Positions 1 through 11,600 of a stretch of DNA of 64,000 nt are shown here, one piece after another. The DNA is taken from positions 18,646,167-18,710,166 of the forward strand of contig JAJEKV010000026.1 in NCBI GenBank assembly GCA_021234155.1, given 5' to 3'. Origin of the DNA: Isoetes taiwanensis. Lineage: Eukaryota > Streptophyta > Lycopodiopsida > Isoetales > Isoetaceae. The notes beneath the pieces were generated by a model. It worked only from the letters and a program-made list of their open reading frames with translations. It did no database searches and was not told the origin of the DNA. A program made the translations under genes and the position numbers. Position 1 is the first letter of the stretch. Every line of letters starts with the position of its first letter.

Positions 1-1350
1 TTTCCGTCTTTCTCACATGTTTCCTTGTTTTCCCATCCCTTTCCTTCCCCCTTCCCTGTTCCCGATAATCTTTTTCCCTTCCCTTTTGCTCCTTTCTCCA
101 CCTTTTCCCTCTTCTCTTTTTTATTTGCCCTTTTTTCCTTCCCCTTTCTCTTTTTTTATGCCTTCTCTTTTCCCCACCCTTTTTCCATGTCTTCCCTTTT
201 TCTTAACCTTTTTCTCTTTCGCCCTTTTCCATGCCTATTTTCCCTTCTCTTTTCCTCGCCTATTTTCCCTTCTCTTTTCCTCATTTTCCCACTCTTTTCC
301 TCTTTTTTTTTGTGTAACCTGTTCCCTTCCATTTTTCTTTTCTCCCTTCCGTTTTTCATGCCCTTTTTACCTTCCCTTTTTCCATCTCCTCACCCTTTCC
401 CTCTTTCCCTTTTCCATGTTCCCTTTGTCTCTTCCCCTTTTCCATTTTCCTCATTTCCTTTTTCCCGTGCCTCTCTCTCTTTCCCCCCTTTTCCATTCTT
501 TTTTCTTTTCTAGTTCCCTTTTCCCATGCCCTTTTTCCCACCCTTTTCCCTTTTCCCCATGCCTTTTTGCCCTTCACATTCTCTCTTTCCACTTCCCTTT
601 TCTTTTCCTTTTTTCCCTTTTCCTTTCCTTTTTTCTTTTTTTTTCCCTTTTCCTTTTACCCTTTTCCCTTTTCCCCATGCCTTTTTGCCCTTCGCATTCT
701 CTCTTTCCACTTCCCTTTCTTTTTTTTTTTTTTCCCCTTTTCTTTTTCCCTTTTTTTCTTTTTACCTTTTCCTTTTTCCCTTTCCCTTTTTCCTTTTTCC
801 CCATGCCTTTTACCCTTTTCCCTTTTCCCCATGCCTTTTTTCCTTTCACCACCCTTTCTCTTTTTTCCTTTTCTTTTCTCTTTTTTTTTCCTTTTTCACT
901 TTTCCTTTTACCCTTTCCTTTTTCCCCATGCCTTTTTGCCCTTCACATTCTCTCTTTCCACTTCCCTTTTCCTCTTTTTTTCCCTTTTTCTTTTCCCTTT
1001 TCCTATTTTTCCCTTTTCCTTTCCCTTTTTTTCCTTTTTTTCCTTTTTCCTTTTACCCTTTTCCCTTTTCCCCATGCCTTTTTGCCCTTCACATTCTCTC
1101 TTTCCACTTCCCTTTTCCTTTTTTCCCTTTTCCTTTTTTTCCCTTTTTTTTTCCCTTTTCCTTTTTGCCTTTTTCCTTTTCCCCATGCCTTTTTCTTTTC
1201 CCCACCCTTTCTCTTTTTCCTTTTCTTTTCCCTTTTTTCTTTTTTCCCTTTTCCTTTTACCCTTTTCCCTTTTCCCCATGCCTTTTTGCCCTTCACATTC
1301 TCTCTTTCCACTTCCCTTTTCCTTTTCCCTCTTTTCATTTACCCTTTCCC
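1..1350. repeat. Polypyrimidine (C/T) minisatellite tract A
   Basis: The plus strand is almost purely C and T for 1.35 kb, with recurrent islands carrying CCCCATGCC and GCCCTTCACATTCTCTC. The CTCTCTTTCCACTTCCC island recurs near 567, 686, 937, 1084 and 1287 at irregular spacing of about 120-250 bp, so this is a degenerate minisatellite. Long open frames on both strands (Phe/Pro/Leu/Ser on plus, Lys/Arg/Glu/Gly on minus) are composition artefacts. The same islands recur at 7615-8455 and 14828-15037. The window starts inside the tract, so its true left end is unknown. Confidence 0.9.
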
Positions 1351-3476
1351 CTTAAGAGATCGACGCATGACCAATCACAGTGTTGGTAAGTCGTGCAATA
1401 AATTTAGGCCTTCGAATGCATCCAGATGATCTCGGCCATTCAAATTAGGGCTTGATGCACTACGCACTTACGGTATAACATTATAATATAAGATATATGC
1501 GGCTATGCCCAATTTACTCTCACAAGGATACTCAAACAAGTGCCTTCATTAACTGCAACATCTCAAGGTGACGAAAGTGTCCATCAATCTGCCCATATTA
1601 GCAACCTCTACATCATTAACCCCATAAAATATTGGGGTCCGAGAACATGCATGTGTCTCCAAACACGATGAGATTTATGTTATCGCTTATTAACACCACC
1701 ATAGTTGTATTATCAAATGATAGATGATAGCTAAAAAAATCGTTGAAAGAATTTTCAAGATAGAGCTTTGTGCATGGAGGTATGGAGAATAGAAGCACCA
1801 ACAACTAATTCTAACTTTAGCTAAAAAATGCCTTTGAATGAGCTACAATGCATGGCAATGCATTTAAACACATTGGCAACTCTTCCTATCTTCTAGATCT
1901 ATGTTTCTAAAATGCTCTATATTTGCAGTAAAAAAAGATCACTTGTTTGGGCATCAAACAACCCAATCCTCATCCATATAAAAAAATTAAGACATTTCTT
2001 TGTATATAGAATCAAATAAGCAAAAGTGCTTTCAATATTCAAACAACACATGAGCAACGAACAAAGTGTTGTGAAACTATTAGTTTACAAGTTAAAACTT
2101 GTAGCTGAATTATCATTCGAATACATATATTAACATTCAACCAAGTGTATGAAGAGAAACAAATCATAACCTTGAGCAGGTCTAGATGTTCAAATACAAG
2201 TTTTAATACATAAGCTTGACACTACCGAAGTAGCGAACAAGATTTTTTAAGCTCAGAACAAGCACTTTAATCGGAGCAACAGGCGGATTGTTCTTGAATG
2301 GTACAAAACTACTGCAGCCCATCAACTTCTTTATGGTGAATAGTATAGACTAGTACCTTGGAGCAGATTCTTAGTGACTAGATTTATGCCTACAAAAACA
2401 AGTACAAATTAATGATATATTTATAGAGAACTGTACTTACACATTCTATTAAATTCAGCATTTGCTAAAAGCAACAGGAGATCTAACAACTGCATGTAAA
2501 TAATTGTATGCTATCAATCTTAAACTTGAGAAGCCATGTTGTGCCTCTCCCTTATTGAACGCCAACCTGAATATGCACATGCAGCAGACGTCCCATTGTA
2601 TGGCAGGAACCAAAATACAAACAGATACAATTGTTGACAACACAAGTGCATGTAAGGAAAAGGTAAACCCCCAGGCAAAGGAAGTAAATGGTCCCGACCA
2701 CCAAGGTCAAACACCAACTGAAACTTGACCCAATAACAATTGATATTGTAAGATTGAGGCCTAAGTCCTTCATAGTTTATCTAAGGTAGCCATGCAAATA
2801 AAAAATTTTTGCTCCAAATGTTGCTTTTCAGAATAGTCTTTCTATACTGTTTCGAGCAAGCTAAAACGGCCAAGATCCCTTGCATAAATGTGGACAAAGA
2901 CATACTTTATTTTCAGTGTTTTCTTTACGTACAAAATCAGTGTTTTCTCATCGTACAGAAGCAAAAACGGGAGCTTGTCTCCTTAATGTTTAGATGTCAA
3001 ACTCCACATTTGATGGGCATTCAAAATAAAAAGACTTGCATAATTAGGTAGCCCGATGACTCTTCTTATACATTGATGGCTAGTGCTTATTGGGTAGCCC
3101 ATAACGACCCAATGTAGATATTGATGGCTAGTGCTTATTGGGTAGCCCCAATGTAGCGTTGCACGTACAGCTGTAGTGCTAGACCAAGTTGAAGCAACAC
3201 ACAACGACCAAATTTCGATTTAAAAGATGAACTGCATGCATGGACAAAAGGAGTTATATAGCTTCAAGTTTTTCTGTTCCTTTTTCATACTCTAACTTGG
3301 ATAAGCATACTCTATTTATAATCTTTGCCATGCAATGGAAGATAAATGCAAAGTCCAGGTGCATTGCTAAGGTATAATCTTGTTTAGTTTACTATATCAG
3401 TCTCTCCAGGCGTAATATATAGCATCAATCTGTGCAACAAACAAATTATCATAGTGGAACTTGACCTTGAATCAGT

Positions 3477-4092
3477 CAGGGATAGGTTCAATACTGTATA
3501 CGTTTTATACATAATACGTATTTTTCGTTTGATACGGCACAAATTTGACGTTTAATACGTCAAAAATACGTCCAAAAAAAATTTCGGCGTCGAAAAAACG
3601 TTTCTAGTAAAACGTTTTGGCGAAGTTTAAATCAAGGTTTTCGCTTACTAAAAAAAAAAAAAAAACTTTTTTTTTTATTATTATTGCGATGACCCTCGCC
3701 TGGCGTGCCACATTGAATTGTGCCATGCCGAGGGTGGGTGTCATTGCTGACGCGAAAAAAAAATTTAAAAAAAAAAAATTAAAATTTTTTTGAACGCAGC
3801 GTTTAAACCTTCCGGTTTTGCTTTACGCGATTTTTTTTCGGCGTAGTTTAAACCTTCGGTTTAAACGCTGGCGTTTAAAAAAAGGAAGGTTTAAAATTGA
3901 AAAAAAGCTGCGAAGTTTAATTCCAAGTAAAAAGCGAAACTAAATTTTTTTCCTTTGAATTTCGACGGCGGAATTTTAATTTAAAAAATCGTATTTTTTA
4001 AATAAAAAAAATCGTATTTTTCCCAAAAAACGTATTTTTGGACTTTATCGCCTGAAAAAAAATAATTTCATACGTCTGAGAACCTATCCCTC
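3477..4092. mobile_element. hAT-like MITE, copy 1
   Basis: The ends are CAGGGATAGGTTC and its complement GAACCTATCCCT. It is flanked by the 8-bp duplication GAATCAGT (3469-3476 and 4093-4100). A CAGGG terminus with an 8-bp duplication is characteristic of the hAT superfamily. No coding capacity. The 616-bp core is rich in ACGTATTTTT and AAGGTTTAAAC motifs with long A/T runs. The right terminal base reads C where copies at 17162 and 43230 read G. Non-autonomous; mobilised, if at all, by a transposase elsewhere. Confidence 0.8.
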
Positions 4093-6044
4093 GAATCAGT
4101 TAATCCTTTGTTGCTTCATATTCATTTCTGTAAGCATAGTAAGGGTATGCATTTATCATAAAAGGAGACCATGATTTATGGAGGAAGTCTAGCAATGCCT
4201 TGAAGGTAGATTTAATATAACCTGGATCAAAACATCCTGCAGATGGGGAATAAGGCTTCTCAAGTAAATCTTGGTGTTAGCTTATGACTTTGAATCTCTC
4301 TCTCTCCACTTAGGTAGGAAATCCTTAACTCGCTGACTTTTGATTGCATAGCAAAGATTTGGAAGTCGAGAAAACATAAAGAGAGTGCTTTCTCAATGTC
4401 TAACTTAAGAACACAAATCTGTCGCACCATATGACAAACATAAATATGTTTGAGATGAATGCAGAAAATGCAAGGGGCTCACACCATTGTCTAAGGGTGA
4501 TGGCTTCAATAGCTGCCATAACACATCATGGTCCAGCATAAAGAACAACTCCTTTTATAGCGCTTTGAAAATATATAATCGGCGGGCATTAGTTGAACTT
4601 CTATCTTAAGAACATGTAATCGTCTTGTAATTTGCATATTACATGGCTCATAGGACTTGCTAGAAGGCTAGGACCTGCAATAGAGGATTATGGCTATGTC
4701 AAATATTGAACTTTAATTCTTTGCTACAATACATAATAGTCCAAAGATAAAGGACACTTCCGTATATAATGTGACAGGCATTAGTTGAAATGCAATCTCA
4801 AGAACATGTAATCGTCTTCCAAAATTTGCATATTTCGTGGGTCATAGGACTTGCTAGGAGGCTAGGACCGCAGTGAGTAATATTATGGCTCTGTCAAAGA
4901 TTGAATTAGCTTCAGGGAAAAACAAATATGCAATGCAGGAGGATCATCCCTATAAACGTGCCTCTGTTAATTAACAATTATATCAACTATTTCTGATCCA
5001 TCTCATGGTGAATGTTTGAACCACAACATGGTTTTGAAGTGGAACATAAATGTTGCAAAGAAGGAAATAGAAAAGGCAAAAGTCAACTCTAAGCATAGAG
5101 TCAAGATGAAATACATTGTACCTTCAAATCTGGAGGCATGCTTTGTAATCTGTTGATATAAGATATGAGAGCCCCATCTTTGCCACCAAAATCTTTCATT
5201 TACCGCTTCGCAAAAAAGTCCTGAAATCTGCAATCGCATCTACAATCACAAAGTGCAATGAAAAAGACTTACACGTATTGTTAGCTCATGTGAATGGTTT
5301 TTATATGCAATAGGCATAAGGCACTCATAGTTTAAGTATAGAGTAGCTGAAGTATTTAGGTTGACCAAGAGCTTGCTAAAATATCTTTAAGCAAGAATCT
5401 TCACCTGTGCGCAAAATGTGCACTTGGATTTAGAAAAGAGTCGGCCGCTAGAAATGCGGGCAACAACAAGAAAAAGCATTCTACGGTGCGAGAAATGGCC
5501 TCTCCAAGGAGCGATTTGGTGGACTTCCAACAACCATAGCAGATTTAAACTATTCAAACTCATGGTGTGAACAAACACAATCTTGACAGATTCAGGCTAT
5601 CCAAACTCATGGTGGGAACAATCACAACCTTACGTACAACCACTCCGAAGTCCCATGCGGGTTCACGGCCATAAAAAAATCATGTATTTTAAATCTGCGT
5701 CTTGTTGAAGGGGAATATGAATAGAAAACCTTCCAATGGCATGCCAAATGCAAACCCAACTATCCAAGGGGATCCTTTCTACAAGCTAAACTAAAGATAA
5801 TTTTGGATCATTAGAATCCCAAGATACTTTATAATCAAGATGCTCCTGTTTAAAAGCTGGGCAATCCAATCTGAAACGGGAAGAACATGAACAGAGAAGA
5901 CAAAAACAAAGAACCGCATCAGGCACACCCGCAGTTCAAAGCAAAGAACTTCACGATTCTTGATGCAAATTATGAGCGTCTCTTAAAAAGCTCGAAGCAT
6001 CCCCGGCAACCCAAAGATTTTGCCATATTTTCATGCATCTTGCA

Positions 6045-6968
6045 AAAGCCCTAATCTAGCAAAAGATAACAGCGGCAACCACATATTTGTTGCTTAGATT
6101 TTGCATCAAAGCTAAGAACGGAACTGAACGGTGGATCAACTCCGCCATAGTAGTCGATGTTTCCATTTTCACCGCAATGCGGCCATGAATCAAAGCCATG
6201 GCTTATGCTTGGCATCGCCAGACATCAATAGCAGCTCCTGTCACCCCGTGAGGAAGCTCAATCAATCGATGGCGAGAATCGATTGTATGGCTAAATCTCG
6301 GCCATTGAATTTAAGGCTAAATCTCAGTCGTTGGATCTAGGGCTGGGTCCAACACTTACACCATAACATTATAATATAGGATAAGATAGGTGGCAAGAAG
6401 ATGTTTTTTTGGAAAAGGATTGAAGTTCTTAGCTGACAAAATCAAATGGTGGTGTCATTAATAGTGTAGCTCCATCCACATCTAGGCCTAATCTAGCAAA
6501 AAGATAACAGCGGCAACCACATATTTGTTGCTTAGATTTTGCATCAAAGCTAAGAACGGAACTGAACCGGTGGATCAACTCCGCCATAGTCGATGTTTCC
6601 ATTTTCACCTGCAATGCGGCCATGAATCAAAGCCATGGCTTATGCTTGGCACTGCCGTAGACATCAATAGCAGCTCTGTCACCCTCTAACACAGAAAAAA
6701 AGCAGTGAGGAAGCTCAATGGAGGAAGCTCGATGGCGAAATCGATTGTATGGCTAAATCTCGGCCATTGAATTTAAGGCTAAATCTCAGTCGTTGGATCT
6801 AGGGCTGGGTCCAACACTTACACCATAACATTATAATATAGGATAAGATAGGTGGCAAGAAGATGTTTTTTTGGAAAAGGATTGAAGTTCTTACTGTTCT
6901 CTAGAGCGCTGACAAAATCAGCAAATGGTGGTGTCATTAATAGTGTAGCTCCATCCACATCTAGGCCA
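6045..6968. repeat. Local tandem duplication of about 0.45 kb inside copy A
   Basis: The stretch from CCTAATCTAGCAAAA to CACATCTAGG occurs twice back to back (about 6050-6484 and 6485-6968). Copy B has it once (about 19646-20128). The first of the two carries small deletions relative to the second, e.g. it lacks most of CTGTTCTCTAGAGCG. Either a real small duplication or a collapsed/duplicated assembly path. Confidence 0.75.
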
Positions 6969-7478
6969 AGCCATATTGTTTGGTAATGTGACATTTAAGG
7001 TAAGAATTGGTCGGTTTGCAAAGACAAGAACATCACGAGAAGGTATAATATCTGCGCAAGGTCGAAAATTACTATGGATCATTACATTTTTCGACAATTT
7101 TGAAGGGGTCCCTTTTTACATCCAGTGCACAGGTTCTTGAAGCAGTTACCTGGATAAAATATTTACCATGGTGATATTAAATGGCTGCCATCTTGAGGTC
7201 TTGTCCATCTTGAGTCAGTAATAGAGGTGATATTTCCATTGGAGTTAGACAAACATAAGGTGGCCTTAAGCGTAAGGCATGGAATGCCTTTGAAAAATCT
7301 GCAGAGATTATAGATCCTATGTAAACTATTTTACATCACGTTTACATTTGCATCAGACTGTAGACAACAACTTCAGTGTATAGTTGTATTACAGAGTTCT
7401 TATGAATATTTAAGACTGCAAGACATAAATGTTTTTGAATTGGATACAGCAAAGTTCACTATATAACATCATACAATA

Positions 7479-7512
7479 CTAGTAATGGTGCCCAGCGTTG
7501 CTGGGCAAATGT
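7479..7512 (-). mobile_element. Helitron-like 3' terminus
   Basis: On the minus strand the sequence reads TGCCCAGC-AAC-GCTGGGCA, a perfect 8-bp-stem hairpin, then CCATTA and CTAG followed by T. A short GC hairpin about 6-10 nt before a CTRR end, inserted before T, is the usual 3' signature of plant Helitrons. The body would extend to higher coordinates, toward the CT tract. I could not identify a 5' TC end or any Rep/helicase coding, so this is a terminus call only. Confidence 0.45.
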
Positions 7513-7614
7513 TGGGAACCTTTGTGGACGGAAACCTATTGAGCTCAGACTCATTTTTATAAATCTAATATAATAGAAACCAAGTCCATCATTGCTAGGC
7601 TATAAGAGGTTTTT
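7513..7614. other. Short spacer between Helitron-like end and CT tract B
   Basis: AT-rich unique sequence without an open frame or recognisable motif. Possibly the interior of the Helitron-like element. Confidence 0.4.
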
Positions 7615-8452
7615 GTGCATTCGACAACCTTCCCTTTGCTCCATCCTGCATATCCTTTTTTCCTCATTTTCTTACACACTTTCTTTTTTCCCTTTTCTTA
7701 TTTTCCCTGCACATTTACTTTAATCCTTCTCTCTCTCTTTTTTTTCTTTTCTTTTTTACTCTCTTCTCCCTGCTCTTTTCCTTCCTTTTGTCCTTCTTAT
7801 TTTTCCCTTTACCTTTCCCTTTTTTTGACGGCTTTTTTCCTTCCCTTTTCACCTTTCTCCACCCTTCCCATTTTTCTCGTTCTATTCTATTCTATTCTAT
7901 TCTTTCCCCTTCCCTTTTCTCATGCCCTTTTTCCATTCCCCTTTCCCCACCTTTTTTTTATGTTATTCTTCCTCTCCTCACCCTCTTCTTCTTTATCTCA
8001 TGTCTCTATTTTTCCATTTTCTTCTTCTTTTTTTCTCGTGCCTTTTTTCCTTTCCTTCCTCCCTTTCTGCCTCCCTTTTTCTTTTTTCCTTTCCTTCTTT
8101 TTTCATCCTTTCCCCACCCTTTCCCTTTTTCCTGTGCCCTTTTCCTCTTTCCTTCCCCCCTTCCTTTTCTCTTTCCCTTTCCCTTTCCCTTTTCCATTCT
8201 TTTTTCTTTTCTATTTCCCTTTTCCCATGCCCTTTTTCCCTACCTTTTCCCTTTTCCCCATGCCTTTTTGCCCTTCACATTCTCTCTTTCCACTTCCCTT
8301 TTCTTTTCCTTTTTTCCCTTTTCCTTTCCCTTTTTTCTTTTTTTCCTTTTCCTTTTACCCTTTCCCTTTTCCCCATGCCTTTTTGCCCTTCGCATTCTCT
8401 CTTTCCACTTCCCTTTTCTTTTTTTCCCTTTTCTTTTCCCTTTTCTTTTTTT

Positions 8453-8455
<3 letters not shown>
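7615..8455. repeat. Polypyrimidine tract B, left part
   Basis: Same composition and CCCCATGCC / CTCTCTTTCCACTTCCC islands as tract A. It contains a short (TTCTA)n run near 7880-7903. The tract is cut by the LINE at 8456-14827 and resumes at 14828. Together the two parts match tract A, so the ancestral repeat order was CT tract, unit, CT tract, unit. Confidence 0.85.
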
Positions 8456-8503
<48 letters not shown>

Positions 8504-8625
8504 AAGGCAGGATATTTATATTTTATTATATAGAAAAAAATTACATAAACAAACAAAGCTAGCAAGTTGTCCCTTATATGGACTGAACATCTTTATGGCG
8601 CAATTGCCTAGGTTCCCTATTTAAT

Positions 8626-11600
8626 CTAGTCATCCTCTATAGTGCCTCTGCTGGCCCAAAAGCATACAAAGTATTCATAAAAGCCTGAGATTCTTCCAAC
8701 AGAGTCGAATTCCGGGTCATAACTATCTCCGAATTTCCTTCTATGAGCAATGCCCATCAAAGAAACTTCAAAGCTAAAGCTTGCTGAGATCCTTCTGTAA
8801 TCCGAGTTGAGCTTGCCCCTATCCACCTCACATCGGTGTTTCCACACACACCACAATGCAATGGCAACCATCGACCTTTTCAGCTTGGAGGTCCTGAGCA
8901 TAGCAATCCTCGGCCAACCAAGTTCCTGGGGTGTAATCCCGAGTATGGGCATTGCCCAATCCCAAAAAGGCCTGATTGTTGGGCAGAAAAACATGTGATT
9001 GGTATCCTCTTCTGCTTTACATCCGAATGGGCAGTCTGTATCCAAGACAATCTTTCTTTGCTTCAGCCGACATAAGGTATCTATTCCATTTTGCCATGCA
9101 AGCCAAATGAAATGTTGGATTTTCCTGCTGCACCACAGATTCCAGCTATCCACCAAATAAGGTAGTATGTCTGCTTCATCATATCCTATTCTGCTGCATA
9201 TTCTTAAGGGTTCTCTGTGTAGCAGTAACTTGTATAGTAGACTCACCTTATACCCTTTGATAACCTGCCCTCTCTCGTCTTTGATTATCCACTTCTCCTC
9301 CACCCCATCTATACCTGAAATGACATCCACTTTTTTCAGAATTTGCTGATATAGTTTCTTGTTCCCCTGCCCGCTTCCCACTATAGTCTTTAGTGAGGAC
9401 CATGCCTTCCATTTCTGCCTGTTTGCATCCCATATATCCCTTAGCTGACATATGTTTTTCTCCTTCCATCTCGCATAAATTCTTGGGTGTACTAAGGCCA
9501 GCGGCAGACCCTCTTCATTACTAAGATAGTGGCACCAAAATATATGAAAGGATCCTGCTTCCCATGGAATCTCCTCCGTTGTAAAGAGTTGGGCCACCTC
9601 CTGCCATGCTCCCAAGATATACCTCATCATGGGAGAGACATTACTGCCAATTTCAAACTGTATGAAGGCTGCATTTGGAAGGGTCATTGGGATGGATGGT
9701 TTGCCCACCGGATGGCATTTTTGTAGACCATATCTAATGAGGTGCATGGCGGGGGAGTCCTCTCCCTGAATTGCCCTCCAAACCTGCTTGGACGCTAGTA
9801 CTTGGGCCTGCACTCTGTAATCTTTTAGTCCTAGACCTCCATTCGCTCTATTTCTGCAGACTTCTTCCCATGCCAATTTTGATGCACCACCCCACAGAAA
9901 TCTTCTGACAATTGCATCCATCTGCTTGTACACGTATTTTGGTCCCATCATTACGGAAGATAGGTATACATGAGACGCTCCAAGGATTGCATTGCATATT
10001 GCAGTTCGTCCTGCCAATGATAACGATTTCGAAGACCACCCATTAATTCTTTTCTTGAGTTTGTCTAGTATAGGATTCCATAGCCCCTTAAGCTTTAAGT
10101 TAGGACACAAAGGCAGGCCCAACAGCTTGGTGCCCATATCCTTGTCAAGAATTTTCATGTTCCATGCCTTCAATCTAGAATCCACTGTTTCTTCAAAGGG
10201 CCATATTAGTGAACACTTGCCGAGATTGAGTTCCACCCCTGTGATACTCGAGAAGTGTTGCATACATTGTAGGAAGTTGCCAATACTGTCATCATCATAT
10301 CTTACAAAGGCGAATGAGTCATCAGCAAACTGCATAAGTGGGATTTGTCTATTCCCCAACCCGGGTAAGAAGAGGCCTTTGATTCTTCCATTATCCTGTT
10401 GCTTTTTGACCATGCATGCCAGCACATGTGCAATTATTAGAAACAGATAGGGGGCGAGGGGACACCCTTGCCTCACCCCTCGCCTAAGAGGAAAGAGTTT
10501 GGATGGTTTACCATTCAATAGGATGGATGCACTCCCAGCATGTAGCAGGCCTCTAATCATTTCAATGGTGATTGGATCCATTTGGAGTTTGGCAAGGATC
10601 TTCAGTAATGTATCCCAATCTATAGTGTCGTATGCCCGAGAAAAGTCCAGCTTTAAAAGAACACATTTTTGCCCTGATTCCTTGCACCAGTGTAATCCTT
10701 CTGCTGCTATTACATAGTTATTGTGAATGCTTCTGCCTGGGAGGAAAGCTGACTGCTCCTTCCCTATCATTCTTCCCAAAGCAATTTTCAGCCTATTCGC
10801 TATTAGCTTAGCTATCACTTTGTATAGCGTGTTCGTTAGAGCAATTGGGTGCCACTCATGCATCTGCAGGGGCCTATCTACTTTTGGGATCAAGGTAATG
10901 AATCCTGTGGCAATTGCTGGGTGCAATTGTTTTTGTGCCCAAATGTCTTTGATCACATCAACCATATCTTGTCCTAGTAGATCCCAAAACTCTATAAAGA
11001 GCTCTGGAGGCAGGCCGTCTGGTCCAGGAGACTTGCCCTTCGCCATTGAGGATAACACCTTGAAGACTTCGGCTGCAGTGATCTCTTGCACGAGGAGAGC
11101 ATTTTCTTCAGCAGAAAATCTGTCTTGTATGTCTTTGAGACCATCCTCTAGTCTGCTAGCATAATTGGCCTCCGGCTGTTTTTTTGCAAAGAGTGCAGAA
11201 TACTTGTTGACAAAGAATTCTTCAATCTGCTTTGGGTCTGAAATTACGGGGCCCTGCCCATCTCTGATTTCAGTGATGCTGTTCTCCATCAACCTAGATT
11301 TTGCCATTCTAAAAAACAGTTTGGAACTTTCCTGATCAACCTCTAGATAGTGTTTGGTTTTGGATCTAACTGCTGCCCCTTTGGCTTCGAACTCTTCTAT
11401 CGCCTTGATTTGGTTCTCTAATTCGGCCTCCACCTCATGGAGCTGGCTATCCAGTGCTTTGGTTGCTAATTCTTGTCTGACCATCCTAATTCTCCCATAA
11501 AGCTCATTTTTTGTCTTTTTGAACTCTAGCATTCTGGCTGTCCCCCAGGCTTTGATCCATCCTTTGATTTCTCTAACTCTTTTACACCATTTGTTCATAC

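Larger units (their letters stand above)
1351..7284. repeat. Segmental duplication, copy A (non-coding)
   Basis: Begins CTTAAGAGATCGACG and runs nearly collinear with 15038-20443, including the same embedded MITE, until both copies read GGCATGGAA and diverge. I recognise no gene in it. Minus-strand exon-like open stretches exist (for example 5100-5230 between AG and GT, and near 7180-7330 after CTGCAG), so decayed host exons are possible, but no family is recognisable. It also contains a direct repeat at about 3077-3150 (ATTGATGGCTAGTGC twice) and a local tandem duplication at 6045-6968 that copy B lacks. Confidence 0.88.

Noticed and set aside
17-1429. 470-residue Phe/Pro/Leu-rich open frame and its Lys/Arg-rich shadows on the other strand
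   Set aside because: Follow directly from the CT-only composition; islands repeat in all frames and no domain is present.
7615-8562. Long Phe/Pro/Ser frames in the second CT tract
   Set aside because: Same low-complexity artefact; the C-terminal part crosses the LINE poly(A) tail.
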